A stretch of DNA of 37,082 nucleotides from an uncultured Verrucomicrobiota bacterium (lineage in GTDB: Bacteria; Verrucomicrobiota; Verrucomicrobiia; Limisphaerales; UBA9464), in the NCBI GenBank assembly GCA_903939515.1, contig CAJAHH010000116.1, forward strand, positions 1 through 37,082, read 5' to 3'. Each line of letters begins with the position of its first letter. Within the stretch, counting starts at the first letter, position 1. This document shows, in pieces, positions 1-6,334 of this stretch. The notes under the pieces were generated by a model. That model had not been told where the DNA came from, did no database searches, and was given only the letters and a program-made list of their open reading frames with translations. A program made the position numbers and the translations under genes.

Positions 1-111
1 ACCGCAAAGGGGCCTCGGCCCGAGAGAAAAGCACCTAAAGAAGAAAATTTGGGGACGGAGACGTTTTATCGTTTGACGGTGTGCACTAATGGGTGACCCC
101 TTTTCCAAACC

Positions 112-205
112 ATGAATCCCAGACCGCCAAGATCACGGGAATAAATGAAGGCATTCCACTGACCGCATTTCCCAAATCCGGAATTCGTTCCCCGAGCCCG
201 TTTCC
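112..205 (+). repeat. dispersed imperfect repeat, copy A
   Basis: This copy aligns by eye with 3562-3655 (same strand) and with 4468-4556 (opposite strand). Shared blocks, in order, are CCAAGATC, a GGG, ATGAA, TTCCACT, a TTTCC...AAAT block, and CGTTCC followed by CGAGCCC or TGACCCC. The TTTCC...GGAA part is an imperfect palindrome in the better copies, so the RNA or single strand could fold. A shorter match, 22 positions with two mismatches, is at 1276-1297. All copies lie in the toxin-antitoxin island at the left of the window. Confidence 0.6.
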
Positions 206-341
206 GCTTCACATATCAATACTAAGAACTGACCCCTTTTCCGTTCCCCGAGCCCGTTTCCGCTTCACATATCAATACTAAGAACTGACCCCTTTTCACG
301 TTTCCGCTTCACATATCAATACTAAGAACTGACCCCTTTTC
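186..341 (+). repeat. tandem repeat, 56-bp period with 43-bp core, three cores
   Basis: A 43-bp core that begins CGTTTCCGCTTCACATATC and ends CTGACCCCTTTTC occurs without change at 199-241, 255-297 and 299-341. The first two copies share a longer 56-bp unit (186-241 and 242-297). The third core follows after one base, and two more truncated TGACCCC motifs follow up to about 365. The identity shows recent duplication. There is no spacer structure, so it is not CRISPR. Confidence 0.9.
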
Positions 342-489
342 ACTGACCCCTTTTTCTGACCCCTTTTTTGGAACAAGGCCCACCATCGGACGGATGCCCG
401 TAGCGCAAAGAACTCTTTCAAATGACGTAGGTCGACGCGGTTCCAGCTCCAACTTTGACACTGGTCCAAATGTGAACCACCTTACCACC

Positions 490-840
490 ATGCCTACTCG
501 GTCCGCCGTCTCACCCGAGCTGGAGCTCAAGCGCTCCCTCGCTGCGTCGATCCTCCAGAAAATGGAGGAAGACAATCTCTCCATCAGCGCCTTGGCGGCA
601 CGTATCGGGACCGGACGCACCGCCGTCCGGCGCATCCTCGATGCTGAAAATACATCCATCACCTTCCGCTCGATGAGCCGCGCAGCCCACGCTGTAGGTC
701 TCAAGATCAAGCTGATCGCCGAGCCCATGTCGCCCGATGAACTCGGCCACCTCGCCCAACGCCTGGCCAAGAGCAAGACCTCAGCAACGTCCGCAAAGTT
801 GATCACACAAATCACCGAAGGCTTCTACGCCGGCTCTTGA
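490..840 (+). CDS. XRE-family HTH regulator, antitoxin-like
   Basis: A 116-residue DNA-binding protein of the helix-turn-helix XRE/HigA type. The HTH lies near residues 28-60 (ISALAARIGTGRTAVRRIL) and is followed by a helix and strand segment (SMSRAAHAVGLKIKLIAEP) typical of this group. I chose the ATG at 490 because the upstream in-frame part (394-489) has no family-like sequence and begins in the repeats. The stop (838-840) overlaps the ATG of the next gene in TGATG, which implies translational coupling. Antitoxins of this class usually pair with a RelE/HigB-type toxin. None is seen upstream, and the coupled downstream gene is the only candidate partner. The family call is from the HTH; an antitoxin role is inference. 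Confidence 0.75.
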   Translation: MPTRSAVSPELELKRSLAASILQKMEEDNLSISALAARIGTGRTAVRRILDAENTSITFRSMSRAAHAVGLKIKLIAEPMSPDELGHLAQRLAKSKTSATSAKLITQITEGFYAGS

Positions 841-1082
841 TGCCGAAGGTCCAACGCAAAGACATCCCAAGGGCGCTTTTGGGGCATCTGCTCCAACGGA
901 TCGCCGAGCGCAGCATCGACGCTCTGGCCCTCAACTCTTTGGCCGTCTGGCTCGACACCAATCCCGAGGTGCCGGACGGTGATTGGTTCAAGCGTTTTCC
1001 TTCGATGACCGTTTGCGGCCGGGGTGTCCTGATCAAAACGTTTCTGACCCCGTCCCAAGTCCCGATTGGAGCGGAATTGTGA
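840..1082 (+). CDS. small protein of unknown function coupled to the XRE regulator
   Basis: An 80-residue protein whose ATG overlaps the regulator's stop by one base. It has a predicted helical N-terminal half (ALLGHLLQRIAERSIDALAL), a proline/aspartate turn (EVPDGDWFKRF) and a compact C-terminal half with MTVCGRGVLIKTF. There is no signal peptide, membrane segment or known nuclease motif. The tight coupling and the clean protein-like sequence argue that it is real. I have a loose memory of similar small proteins beside XRE regulators but cannot name a family. It may be a toxin, a co-regulator or an accessory antitoxin part. It is not homologous by eye to RelE, HigB, HipA or PIN. Confidence 0.6.
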   Translation: MPKVQRKDIPRALLGHLLQRIAERSIDALALNSLAVWLDTNPEVPDGDWFKRFPSMTVCGRGVLIKTFLTPSQVPIGAEL

Positions 1083-1367
1083 TCCTTTCTATGAGACGGA
1101 AACCAGGTGAGGAAATGGTTTTCGATCCTAGATCGACCGGGCGGACGAAGAATGCTTTCCCTCGGGACTCTCGGACAGTTTCGGCGCACCCGGGTTCGGC
1201 TCCGCCGGTGTTGGCTGAAGTAACGCACCTGACGGCGATTATCGCGCCATCCTCGACTCCCGAGCCGGGCAATAGGAATCCCAGCCCGCCGAGATCAATG
1301 ATTGCAGGCGGGCAGAATCTGAGTGAGAGCTCCAGTGAGGAATACGATCGAGCAATCCCTTTAAAGG

Positions 1368-1430
1368 TTCCCGTTCGGGAATTATTCGGAGCGCTCGGAC
1401 GTTTGTGGAACACTAATTCCCTTACGGGAA
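1368..1430. promoter_or_regulatory. pair of inverted repeats upstream of hipBA, candidate operators
   Basis: TTCCCGTTCGGGAA at 1368-1381 and TTCCCTTACGGGAA at 1417-1430 share the arms TTCCC and CGGGAA. Their centres are 49 bp apart. HipB and related XRE antitoxins bind inverted repeats of this size upstream of their own operon, so two equal sites suggest cooperative autoregulation. No footprint or expression data are available, so the role is inferred. Confidence 0.45.
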
Positions 1431-1464
1431 CATTTCAATTGCCGGCCTATCGAACGCGGAATAG

Positions 1465-1480
1465 ATTACCGATCGGTAAT
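1465..1480. promoter_or_regulatory. 16-bp perfect palindrome abutting the hipB start
   Basis: ATTACCGATCGGTAAT is a perfect palindrome whose last base is directly followed by the ATG of hipB (1481). It occupies the place where a Shine-Dalgarno would sit, and no purine-rich site is visible there. It could be a repressor operator or, in RNA, a hairpin that limits hipB translation. The palindrome is seen directly; the role is inferred. Confidence 0.5.
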
Positions 1481-1690
1481 ATGGACATCGTTGACTCCAA
1501 AGCTCTCGGTGAGACGGTTCGTTTGGCCCGGAAGCGGTTGAAGGTCACCCAGAAGGACCTCGCATTGGCTTCCGGCACCGGTCTGCGTTTCATCATCGAG
1601 TTGGAGCAGGGAAAACCTACCTGCCAGCTCGGCAAAGCCTTGGGAATTCTTCAGGCCCTCGGATTGCGCCTCAAAGTGGTCGAATCATGA
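1481..1690 (+). CDS. hipB: HipB-type antitoxin, XRE family
   Basis: A 69-residue antitoxin of the HipBA type II module. The HTH covers residues 10-45 (ETVRLARKRLKVTQKDLAL, then GLRFIIELEQGKPTC), with the usual ending in which helix 5 leads into a hydrophobic tail (ALGILQALGLRLKVVES). The length agrees with short HipB proteins. The reading frame stays open upstream, but the family match begins at ATG 1481. The stop overlaps the hipA start as ATGA (1687-1690), which is the standard coupled order antitoxin then kinase. HipB is expected to bind DNA upstream and hold HipA inactive. Confidence 0.88.
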   Translation: MDIVDSKALGETVRLARKRLKVTQKDLALASGTGLRFIIELEQGKPTCQLGKALGILQALGLRLKVVES

Positions 1691-2946
1691 AGCGCCTCGT
1701 CGTGTACCTCAACGGGGTGCGGGTGGGCGTTCTTTTCGACGCCGAGGAGCCGGCATTTGCCTACGACGCCGACTGGCTGGCAACGGGCCCGGGCTTTCCG
1801 CTGTCGCGACAATTGCCCCTTAAGAAAGAACCCTTTTCCGGTCGCGCGGTGCGCGCTTTTTTCTCGGGCCTTCTTCCCGAGGCGGAACCGCGCGATCGAA
1901 TCGCTTCAATCCTCGGAGTCAGCGGCGGCAATGACTTTGCGATTCTAGAACGGATCGGCGGGGACTGCGCCGGAGCCGTTTCGCTCCTTCCGGAAGATGT
2001 GCCAATGGCTGCTTCGCGAACCGGGGCGCTTCGTTGGCTGGATGAACCAGCTCTGGCATCCATCGTGGAGCGGCTCCCTCAGCAGCCTCTCATGGCGGGT
2101 GAATCGGGACTCCGACTTTCTCTAGCGGGGGCACAGGTCAAACTTCCGATGATTGTCGCGGAGGATGGCGCTCCAGCCGAAATGCGGGTCGCGCTGCCGT
2201 TGGACGAAACACCGAGCACACACATTCTCAAACCGGAGCCAGCGCGTTTTCCCGGATTGGTGGCCAACGAAGCCTGGTGCATGGCCCTGGCTCGCGAGGT
2301 CGGACTCAGGGTGGCCGAATGCCACCGACAGATCATCGGCAAGACCCCGTGCCTTATCATCAAACGATACGATCGGGCTGCGGGGCCAGATGGCAGTGTC
2401 CAGCGATTGCATCAGGAGGATTTTTGTCAGGCACTGGGGTTTCCCGCCTCCCGCAAGTATCAGCAGGAAGGAGGGCCCTCTCTGAAGGACTGCTTTAGCC
2501 TGATCCGCGAGTGGTCGTCGGTACCGGTGATCGACATTCGTGACTTTCTGGACGGGGTGATCTTTGCCGCGCTGACCGGCAACGCGGATGCACACAGCAA
2601 GAATTTTTCATTCTTGTACTCGGCGAAAGAGCGCCGCCTGGCACCGCTCTACGATCAGGTTTGCACCCTGGCTTGGCCCGAGCTCTCGAAACGTCTCTCG
2701 ATGAAGATCGGAACCGCGGGAACGCTGGCGGAGGTATCGCCGGAGCATTTCCAGCAATTGGCAAAAATTGCTGGGCTGAGTTGGCCCATGGTGCGTCAGC
2801 GCTTGAAAGAAATGGCCGATCGCCTTGCGGAAGCCTGTCGTCGGTTCGATGAATCACCCGAAGGTGAAGCGGCGGCGCAGGTTCCAAGTGTTATCGTACT
2901 AGAACGAGCCGAACGCATGGCGCGTTTGGCTCAAAGGGCTTCCTGA
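1687..2946 (+). CDS. hipA: HipA-type serine/threonine kinase toxin
   Basis: A 419-residue HipA kinase, close to the usual ~420-440. In E. coli the enzyme phosphorylates glutamyl-tRNA synthetase and so causes growth arrest. Visible parts are an N-terminal subdomain (LVVYLNGVRVG, SGLLPE at 60-65), the glycine-rich loop SLAGAQVKLP (145-154) whose serine corresponds to the autophosphorylated Ser150 of E. coli, ATP-site lysine in THILKPE (K182), CLIIKRYDR (222-230), catalytic LTGNADAHSKNFSF (D301) and the metal-binding LYDQ (D323). All key residues are present, so it should be active. The start overlaps hipB by four bases. The true target in this organism is unknown; HipA homologues differ in substrate. 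Confidence 0.93.
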   Translation: MKRLVVYLNGVRVGVLFDAEEPAFAYDADWLATGPGFPLSRQLPLKKEPFSGRAVRAFFSGLLPEAEPRDRIASILGVSGGNDFAILERIGGDCAGAVSLLPEDVPMAASRTGALRWLDEPALASIVERLPQQPLMAGESGLRLSLAGAQVKLPMIVAEDGAPAEMRVALPLDETPSTHILKPEPARFPGLVANEAWCMALAREVGLRVAECHRQIIGKTPCLIIKRYDRAAGPDGSVQRLHQEDFCQALGFPASRKYQQEGGPSLKDCFSLIREWSSVPVIDIRDFLDGVIFAALTGNADAHSKNFSFLYSAKERRLAPLYDQVCTLAWPELSKRLSMKIGTAGTLAEVSPEHFQQLAKIAGLSWPMVRQRLKEMADRLAEACRRFDESPEGEAAAQVPSVIVLERAERMARLAQRAS

Positions 2947-3128
2947 ACGCTGCTGACATAATGGTCCAACGCGGCCATCGCATTGGCCGTGATGACGGTT
3001 CGTCCGAGAGAAATCCTATCAAGTCTGGTAGGTCACGAACGCATTCGGCCTCATCTGGAAGAAGGAAGAAACGCGAGCGCTCATACAGGAAGAAAACGCA
3101 CCCCAAGAACACGGCAAAACCGCGGTTT

Positions 3129-3443
3129 TCAAACCGGCAGATTTACGTGGGTTTCGGAACGGTGCTGGCAGTGGCTGGCCCGGTTGGCAGCGACAGCAGC
3201 CTTCTCGGCCTCGATGCCAGGAAACGCCACCTCCGACTGGAGGCAGCCGCGCAATTCACTGACGCCCCGAACGCGCCAGGCCACGAGCTTCTCTCCTTCG
3301 ACCGACCACGAGAGTCGAGACCCTGCTTGCACCGGGAACATCCGGCGAACCTCCTCAGGGATGGTTACCTGCATCTTTGTGGTTACAGTCGTGACGGGAC
3401 TTGCCGTGCTTTGAGGGAGACCTGAGCGCCGGGTAAGGCTCAA
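3129..3443 (-). CDS. AbrB/MazE-like antitoxin, no toxin seen
   Basis: A protein of up to 104 residues with a SpoVT/AbrB swapped-hairpin DNA-binding domain: VTTKMQVTIPEEVRRMF at about residues 20-36, then VQAGSRLSWSVEGEKLVAWRV. The C-terminal part (SELRGCLQSEVAFPGIEAEK) resembles the toxin-binding tail of VapB/MazE-type antitoxins. The longest frame begins with TTG at 3443; the ATG at the MQVTIP codon would cut the first strand, so an upstream TTG is preferred but uncertain. A PIN or MazF toxin should follow downstream (below 3129). That stretch has no such gene, so this is an orphan or the remainder of a decayed pair. Confidence 0.7.
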   Translation of the reverse strand: MSLTRRSGLPQSTASPVTTVTTKMQVTIPEEVRRMFPVQAGSRLSWSVEGEKLVAWRVRGVSELRGCLQSEVAFPGIEAEKAAVAANRASHCQHRSETHVNLPV

Positions 3444-3561
3444 GCGACTCGCAATTCTCTCTGAGTGACAGTCCGATGAATGGAGTTTCCAGAGATACGA
3501 CGCCTTGAAAGGAGTTCCCTAGGACCGTATTCGCCTCACCGGACGGGGCCTATTTCCGCAC

Positions 3562-3655
3562 GAGGCAGCCCGCCAAGATCACGGGCAGTGATGAATGCGT
3601 TCCACCACTCGCGTTTCCAAAATCGGAAACCGTTTCCTGAGCCCGTTCCCTGACC
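3562..3655 (+). repeat. dispersed imperfect repeat, copy B
   Basis: This copy matches the copy at 112-205 in the same direction and 4468-4556 in the opposite direction. Blocks CGCCAAGATCACGGG, ATGAATG, TTTCCAAAATCGGAAA and CGTTTCC/GCCCGTTCCC are visible. It ends about 40 bp before the stop of the higA gene, so with copy C it brackets the HigBA module in inverted orientation. The rest of 3444-3694 holds no gene. Confidence 0.6.
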
Positions 3656-3694
3656 TCGCCGCAGTTCCCTGCCCCGTCGCCTATGCAGTCTTCT

Positions 3695-4117
3695 TCAGAT
3701 GAAGAGTTCCGGGCTAACGCGGAAGTGGTCTGCCAGTTTGCGGATGTGCGCCACGGTCAGATTTCGATCGCCCCTGAGAATCATGGCCCCGAGGTTCCGG
3801 CTCCCACCCAGGAGCCGCGACAGATCGGCAGCCGACATCCCGGATTCGTCGAGCAGATGTCTCAGCCGGGCCCGCACCCCCACCTTGGGCCAACGCAGGT
3901 GCGCCCGATCGTAGTCCTCGAGCAATCCGCAGAGCAGGTCGAAGTAATCCCGTTGATCGGCCGTGAAGTCCTCCTGCCACAAGGCCATCGCATCGGTGAC
4001 CTCCGCCACGTTGGCGTACTCCACCCGGTCGTGGACCGGGCGCGGCATCTGAAGCCGGCAAAGCCCCGCGTAATCCTTCGGCAATGCCGGAAACTGCAGT
4101 CCATTCTTAGCCTTCAT
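3695..4117 (-). CDS. higA: HigA-type antitoxin, XRE family
   Basis: A 140-residue antitoxin. The N-terminal half carries helices that fit toxin binding (EYANVAEVTDAMALW, then FTADQRDYFDLLCGLLEDYD). The XRE HTH is at about residues 84-135 (LRHLLDESGMSAADLSRLL, then NLTVAHIRKLADHFRVSPELF). This layout, N-terminal region plus C-terminal HTH, is that of HigA proteins encoded after HigB. The ATG at 4117 overlaps the toxin stop as ATGA, which fixes the start. The frame stays open upstream to 4441, but that part is the toxin gene read in another frame. Sequence and length look intact. Confidence 0.88.
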   Translation of the reverse strand: MKAKNGLQFPALPKDYAGLCRLQMPRPVHDRVEYANVAEVTDAMALWQEDFTADQRDYFDLLCGLLEDYDRAHLRWPKVGVRARLRHLLDESGMSAADLSRLLGGSRNLGAMILRGDRNLTVAHIRKLADHFRVSPELFI

Positions 4118-4422
4118 AACTCGTCTTTCCATTTGTCCTTGCTGTACTCGGCGTGCGTGAAGAAGCGCAACGTGTACACCATCCCGTGGTCGAAGTGGAC
4201 GGCCGCGATCAGCCGGTAGGTGCTGCCGCAACCGTTGACCACGATGACCGACTTCCCGCTTCCCACCGCCACCAGATCCGCGCTCGGATAAACTCGCCGC
4301 AGATCGGACAGATTCTGCCAGCGGGCCGCTCGCACGGTGGCAATCTAGATCGTCAGGTACTTGGCAGCCTTCGGATACGCCATAGCGGCGTCCCTGATGA
4401 AGCCTTCTTTGATAATCCGCAC
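4114..4422 (-). pseudogene. higB: HigB-type toxin with an in-frame TAG
   Basis: Reading from GTG at 4422 gives a start MRIIKEGFIRDAAMAYPKA, then a TAG (complement of 4345-4347), then IATVRAARWQNLSDLRRVYP and onwards through STYRLIAAVHFD and LRFFTHAEYSKDKW to the stop overlapping higA. Without the stop the product would be about 101 residues, the normal size of HigB mRNA interferases, and tryptophan would fit well at the stop (one base change, TGG to TAG). The 73-residue part after a downstream GTG (4335) lacks the N-terminal helices, so the toxin is probably inactive. Other options are readthrough, a sequencing error or reassigned use of the shorter form. Confidence 0.8.
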
Positions 4423-4439
4423 GCATACAGAATGTATGC
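4423..4439. promoter_or_regulatory. inverted repeat at the higB start, candidate HigA operator
   Basis: GCATACAGAATGTATGC has perfect 6-bp arms around a 5-bp centre and directly abuts the GTG start of higB (4422). Autorepression through a palindrome over the promoter or start is usual for HigBA modules. The symmetry is seen in the sequence; HigA binding is inferred. Confidence 0.5.
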
Positions 4440-4467
4440 AATTGATGAACCGATCAACTGCCCAGAG

Positions 4468-4556
4468 AAGGGGTCAGGGAACGATTTCCGAATTTGGAAA
4501 TACGGCCAGTGGGATCCCTTCATCCATGCCCGGGATCTTGGTGGGTTAGGGATCAT
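4468..4556 (-). repeat. dispersed imperfect repeat, copy C (inverted)
   Basis: Read on the minus strand this matches copies A and B: CCACCAAGATCCCGGG, ATGAAGG, TCCCACTGGCCG, the palindrome-like TTTCCAAATTCGGAAA and CGTTCCCTGACCCC. It lies upstream of higB and faces copy B across the module. The CTGACCCCTT end also recalls the TGACCCCTTTT motif of the tandem repeats at 186-365, so the two repeat types may belong to one element. Confidence 0.6.
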
Positions 4557-4630
4557 GGATCCCGGCTTGGGAGGCAAGCCCGCCGCGATGACCGGCAGAG
4601 GGTTCGATGCCTCAGGCAACACCGACAGCA

Positions 4631-4736
4631 GCGGGATCGGTCCGTAGCGAGCTCTGGAAGCGATCATCCCAGCCCCTCGCGCGTAGCGCGAAAGCATCCC
4701 CTTGCCTGAGCTTCCCTGCGGGCGCAGGACCGATAT
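4631..4736. repeat. short inverted-repeat-ended element, copy 1
   Basis: About 106 bp beginning GCGGGATCGGTCC and ending GGACCGATATC. It is similar along most of its length to the second copy at 4760-4868, including GAAGCGATCA, CCCCTCGCGC, GCGCGAAAGC and TGCGGGCGCAGGACCGAT. Its right end has lost part of the terminal inverted repeat. No gene lies in 4423-4873; reading frames there are not protein-like. Confidence 0.75.
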
Positions 4737-4759
4737 CAAACCAAAGGTACGCCAGCGGA

Positions 4760-4868
4760 GCGGGATCGGTCCGTAGCCCGCGTTAGAAGCGATCAACACC
4801 TCCCCTCGCGCACAGCGCGAAAGCTCCTCCTCCTCCGAGCTTCTCTGCGGGCGCAGGACCGATCCCGC
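4760..4868. repeat. short inverted-repeat-ended element, copy 2
   Basis: 109 bp with a perfect 13-bp terminal inverted repeat: GCGGGATCGGTCC (4760-4772) and GGACCGATCCCGC (4856-4868). It ends five bases before the stop of the DUF1501 gene, so transcripts of that operon run straight into it and could fold. It may act as a REP-like or MITE-like element, or as a terminator without a U-tract. The GATCGGTCC end motif also appears in the repeats at 25040-25060 and 31173-31490. Confidence 0.75.
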
Positions 4869-4873
4869 GGAGC

Positions 4874-6334
4874 CTACGCCAACAAGGGTTTGATAACCTC
4901 TCCGGCGATGTCGGTGAGGCGGAAGTCGCGGCCTTCGAAGCGGTGCGTGAAGCGGGTGTGCTCAATGCCCAGGAGGTGCAGCATCGTGGCGTGCAAGTCG
5001 TGCACGTTCACCGGGTCTTCGACGATATTGTAGCCGAAGTCGTCGGTGCGCCCATACACCATGCCGGGCTTGACGCCACCGCCAGCCATCCACAGCGAAA
5101 AACACCGGGGATGATGGTCGCGACCAAAGCTGTTGGCACTAATGTCGCCCTGCGAATAAGCGGTGCGCCCAAACTCACCGCCCCAGACAACCAGCGTGTC
5201 GTCAAGAAGCCCACGCTGCTTAAGGTCCTGGATGAGGGCGCCGCTGGCTTGGTCGGTGTTGCGGGTCTGGGCCTTAATGCCATCGGGCAATCCACCGTGA
5301 TGATCCCAGTCGCGGTGACATAATTGGATGAAGCGAACCCCGCGCTCGGCCAGGCGACGCGCCAAGAGGCAGTTGTTGGCAAAGGACGATTTGCCGGGCT
5401 GAGCCCCATACAACTTGAGCACCGATTCGGGTTCGGTAGACAAGTCCACCAACTCCGGCACGCTCGTCTGCATGCGGAAGGCCAACTCGTAACTCTCGAT
5501 ATGCGAGGCGATGTCCGGATCGCCCAGAATTCCCAGACGCTTGCGGTTGAGTGTCTGCATGGCGTCGAGCAGTTGACGGCGCGAGTCACCGCTCATCCCC
5601 GGCGGATTAGAGACATAAAGAACTGGGTCCCCTTGGCTGCGCAATTGAACGCCTTGGTAGTTGGCCGAGAGGAACCCGTTGCCCCAGTACCGGGCTTGAA
5701 GCGATTGCCCACCGCTGCCGCTGACGAGCACGACATACGACGGCAGGTTCGCATTCTCCGAGCCCAACCCATAAGCAATCCATGAACCCATGGTGGGGCG
5801 TCCGGGCTGCTGATTACCGGTGCCAAAAAAGGTCACGGCCGGATCGTGGTTGATCGCATCGACATGCATGGTGCGAATCAGGGAAATATCATCGGCCACC
5901 GCTCCGATATTGGGCATGAGCGACGTGATCTCCATCCCGCTCTTGCCGTACTTCTTGAACTCAAAGGGAGATCCCACGCACTTGAGCACCGACTGTCCGG
6001 CCGTCATGCCGGTGATGCGCTGCCCCCGTCGGACGCTCGGCGGCAACTCCTGGCCGGTCATCTCCTTGAGCTTGGGCTTGGGGTCAAAAAGATCGAGGTG
6101 CGAGGGCGCGCCCGATTGGAAGAGGTAGATGACCCGCTTGGCCTTCGGCGGTAAATGCAACGCCTTCAGCGCACCCGGGACGGCCTGTGTGGTTGACTTG
6201 CCCGACGCTCCCCGGAGGTGCGCCGGCAACAGCGAGGCCAAGGCCATGGCACCGAGGCCCGTAGAGCTGCGGGTAAGGAACGTACGCCGGGTCAGTATGC
6301 GCTCGGCTTCGCCCTGAAGGTAGGAGGGGTTCAC
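4874..6334 (-). CDS. DUF1501 domain protein, Tat-exported
   Basis: A 486-residue protein of the DUF1501 family, distantly related to the alkaline phosphatase/sulfatase fold and common in Planctomycetota and Verrucomicrobiota. A Tat signal is seen at residues 14-40 (LTRRTFLTRSSTGLGAMALA, with the twin arginines at 16-17), so it is exported folded. Family sequence includes AKRVIYLFQSGAPSHLDLFDPKP, RFIQLCHRDWDHHGG, LVVWGGEFGRT and GRDHHPRCFSLWMAGGG, with possible metal-binding His and Asp residues. Start is GTG, and GTGA overlaps the stop of the upstream PSD1 gene (6331-6334), so the two are co-translated. The activity is unknown; the constant pairing with PSD1 proteins suggests a joint role in polymer degradation. 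Confidence 0.9.
   Translation of the reverse strand: MNPSYLQGEAERILTRRTFLTRSSTGLGAMALASLLPAHLRGASGKSTTQAVPGALKALHLPPKAKRVIYLFQSGAPSHLDLFDPKPKLKEMTGQELPPSVRRGQRITGMTAGQSVLKCVGSPFEFKKYGKSGMEITSLMPNIGAVADDISLIRTMHVDAINHDPAVTFFGTGNQQPGRPTMGSWIAYGLGSENANLPSYVVLVSGSGGQSLQARYWGNGFLSANYQGVQLRSQGDPVLYVSNPPGMSGDSRRQLLDAMQTLNRKRLGILGDPDIASHIESYELAFRMQTSVPELVDLSTEPESVLKLYGAQPGKSSFANNCLLARRLAERGVRFIQLCHRDWDHHGGLPDGIKAQTRNTDQASGALIQDLKQRGLLDDTLVVWGGEFGRTAYSQGDISANSFGRDHHPRCFSLWMAGGGVKPGMVYGRTDDFGYNIVEDPVNVHDLHATMLHLLGIEHTRFTHRFEGRDFRLTDIAGEVIKPLLA

Larger units (their letters stand above)
1..489. other. gene-free left edge, repeat-rich
   Basis: No open reading frame here looks like a real protein. The stretch holds a copy of a dispersed imperfect repeat (about 112-200), a tandem 43/56-bp repeat (186-341) and several extra copies of the motif TGACCCCTTTT (near 93, 344 and 357). 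Reading frames on both strands across it are repetitive and match no family I know. It lies directly upstream of the XRE regulator, so the promoter of that gene must sit inside or just after the repeats. I could not pick a convincing -35/-10 pair. Confidence 0.6.
1083..1480. other. gene-free stretch upstream of hipB with a repeat fragment and inverted repeats
   Basis: About 400 bases with no convincing gene. A long in-frame extension upstream of hipB exists (from 983), but its translation is not protein-like and overlaps the preceding gene. The stretch holds a 22-position fragment of the dispersed repeat (1276-1297) and three short inverted repeats before the hipB start, described separately. 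The hipBA promoter should be here. Confidence 0.6.

Noticed and set aside
199-341. CRISPR-like direct repeats
   Set aside because: Units are nearly adjacent without unique spacers, and no cas gene is near.
4353-4799. 148-codon minus-strand frame
   Set aside because: It spans repeat copy C and the first inverted-repeat element, and has no protein-like sequence.
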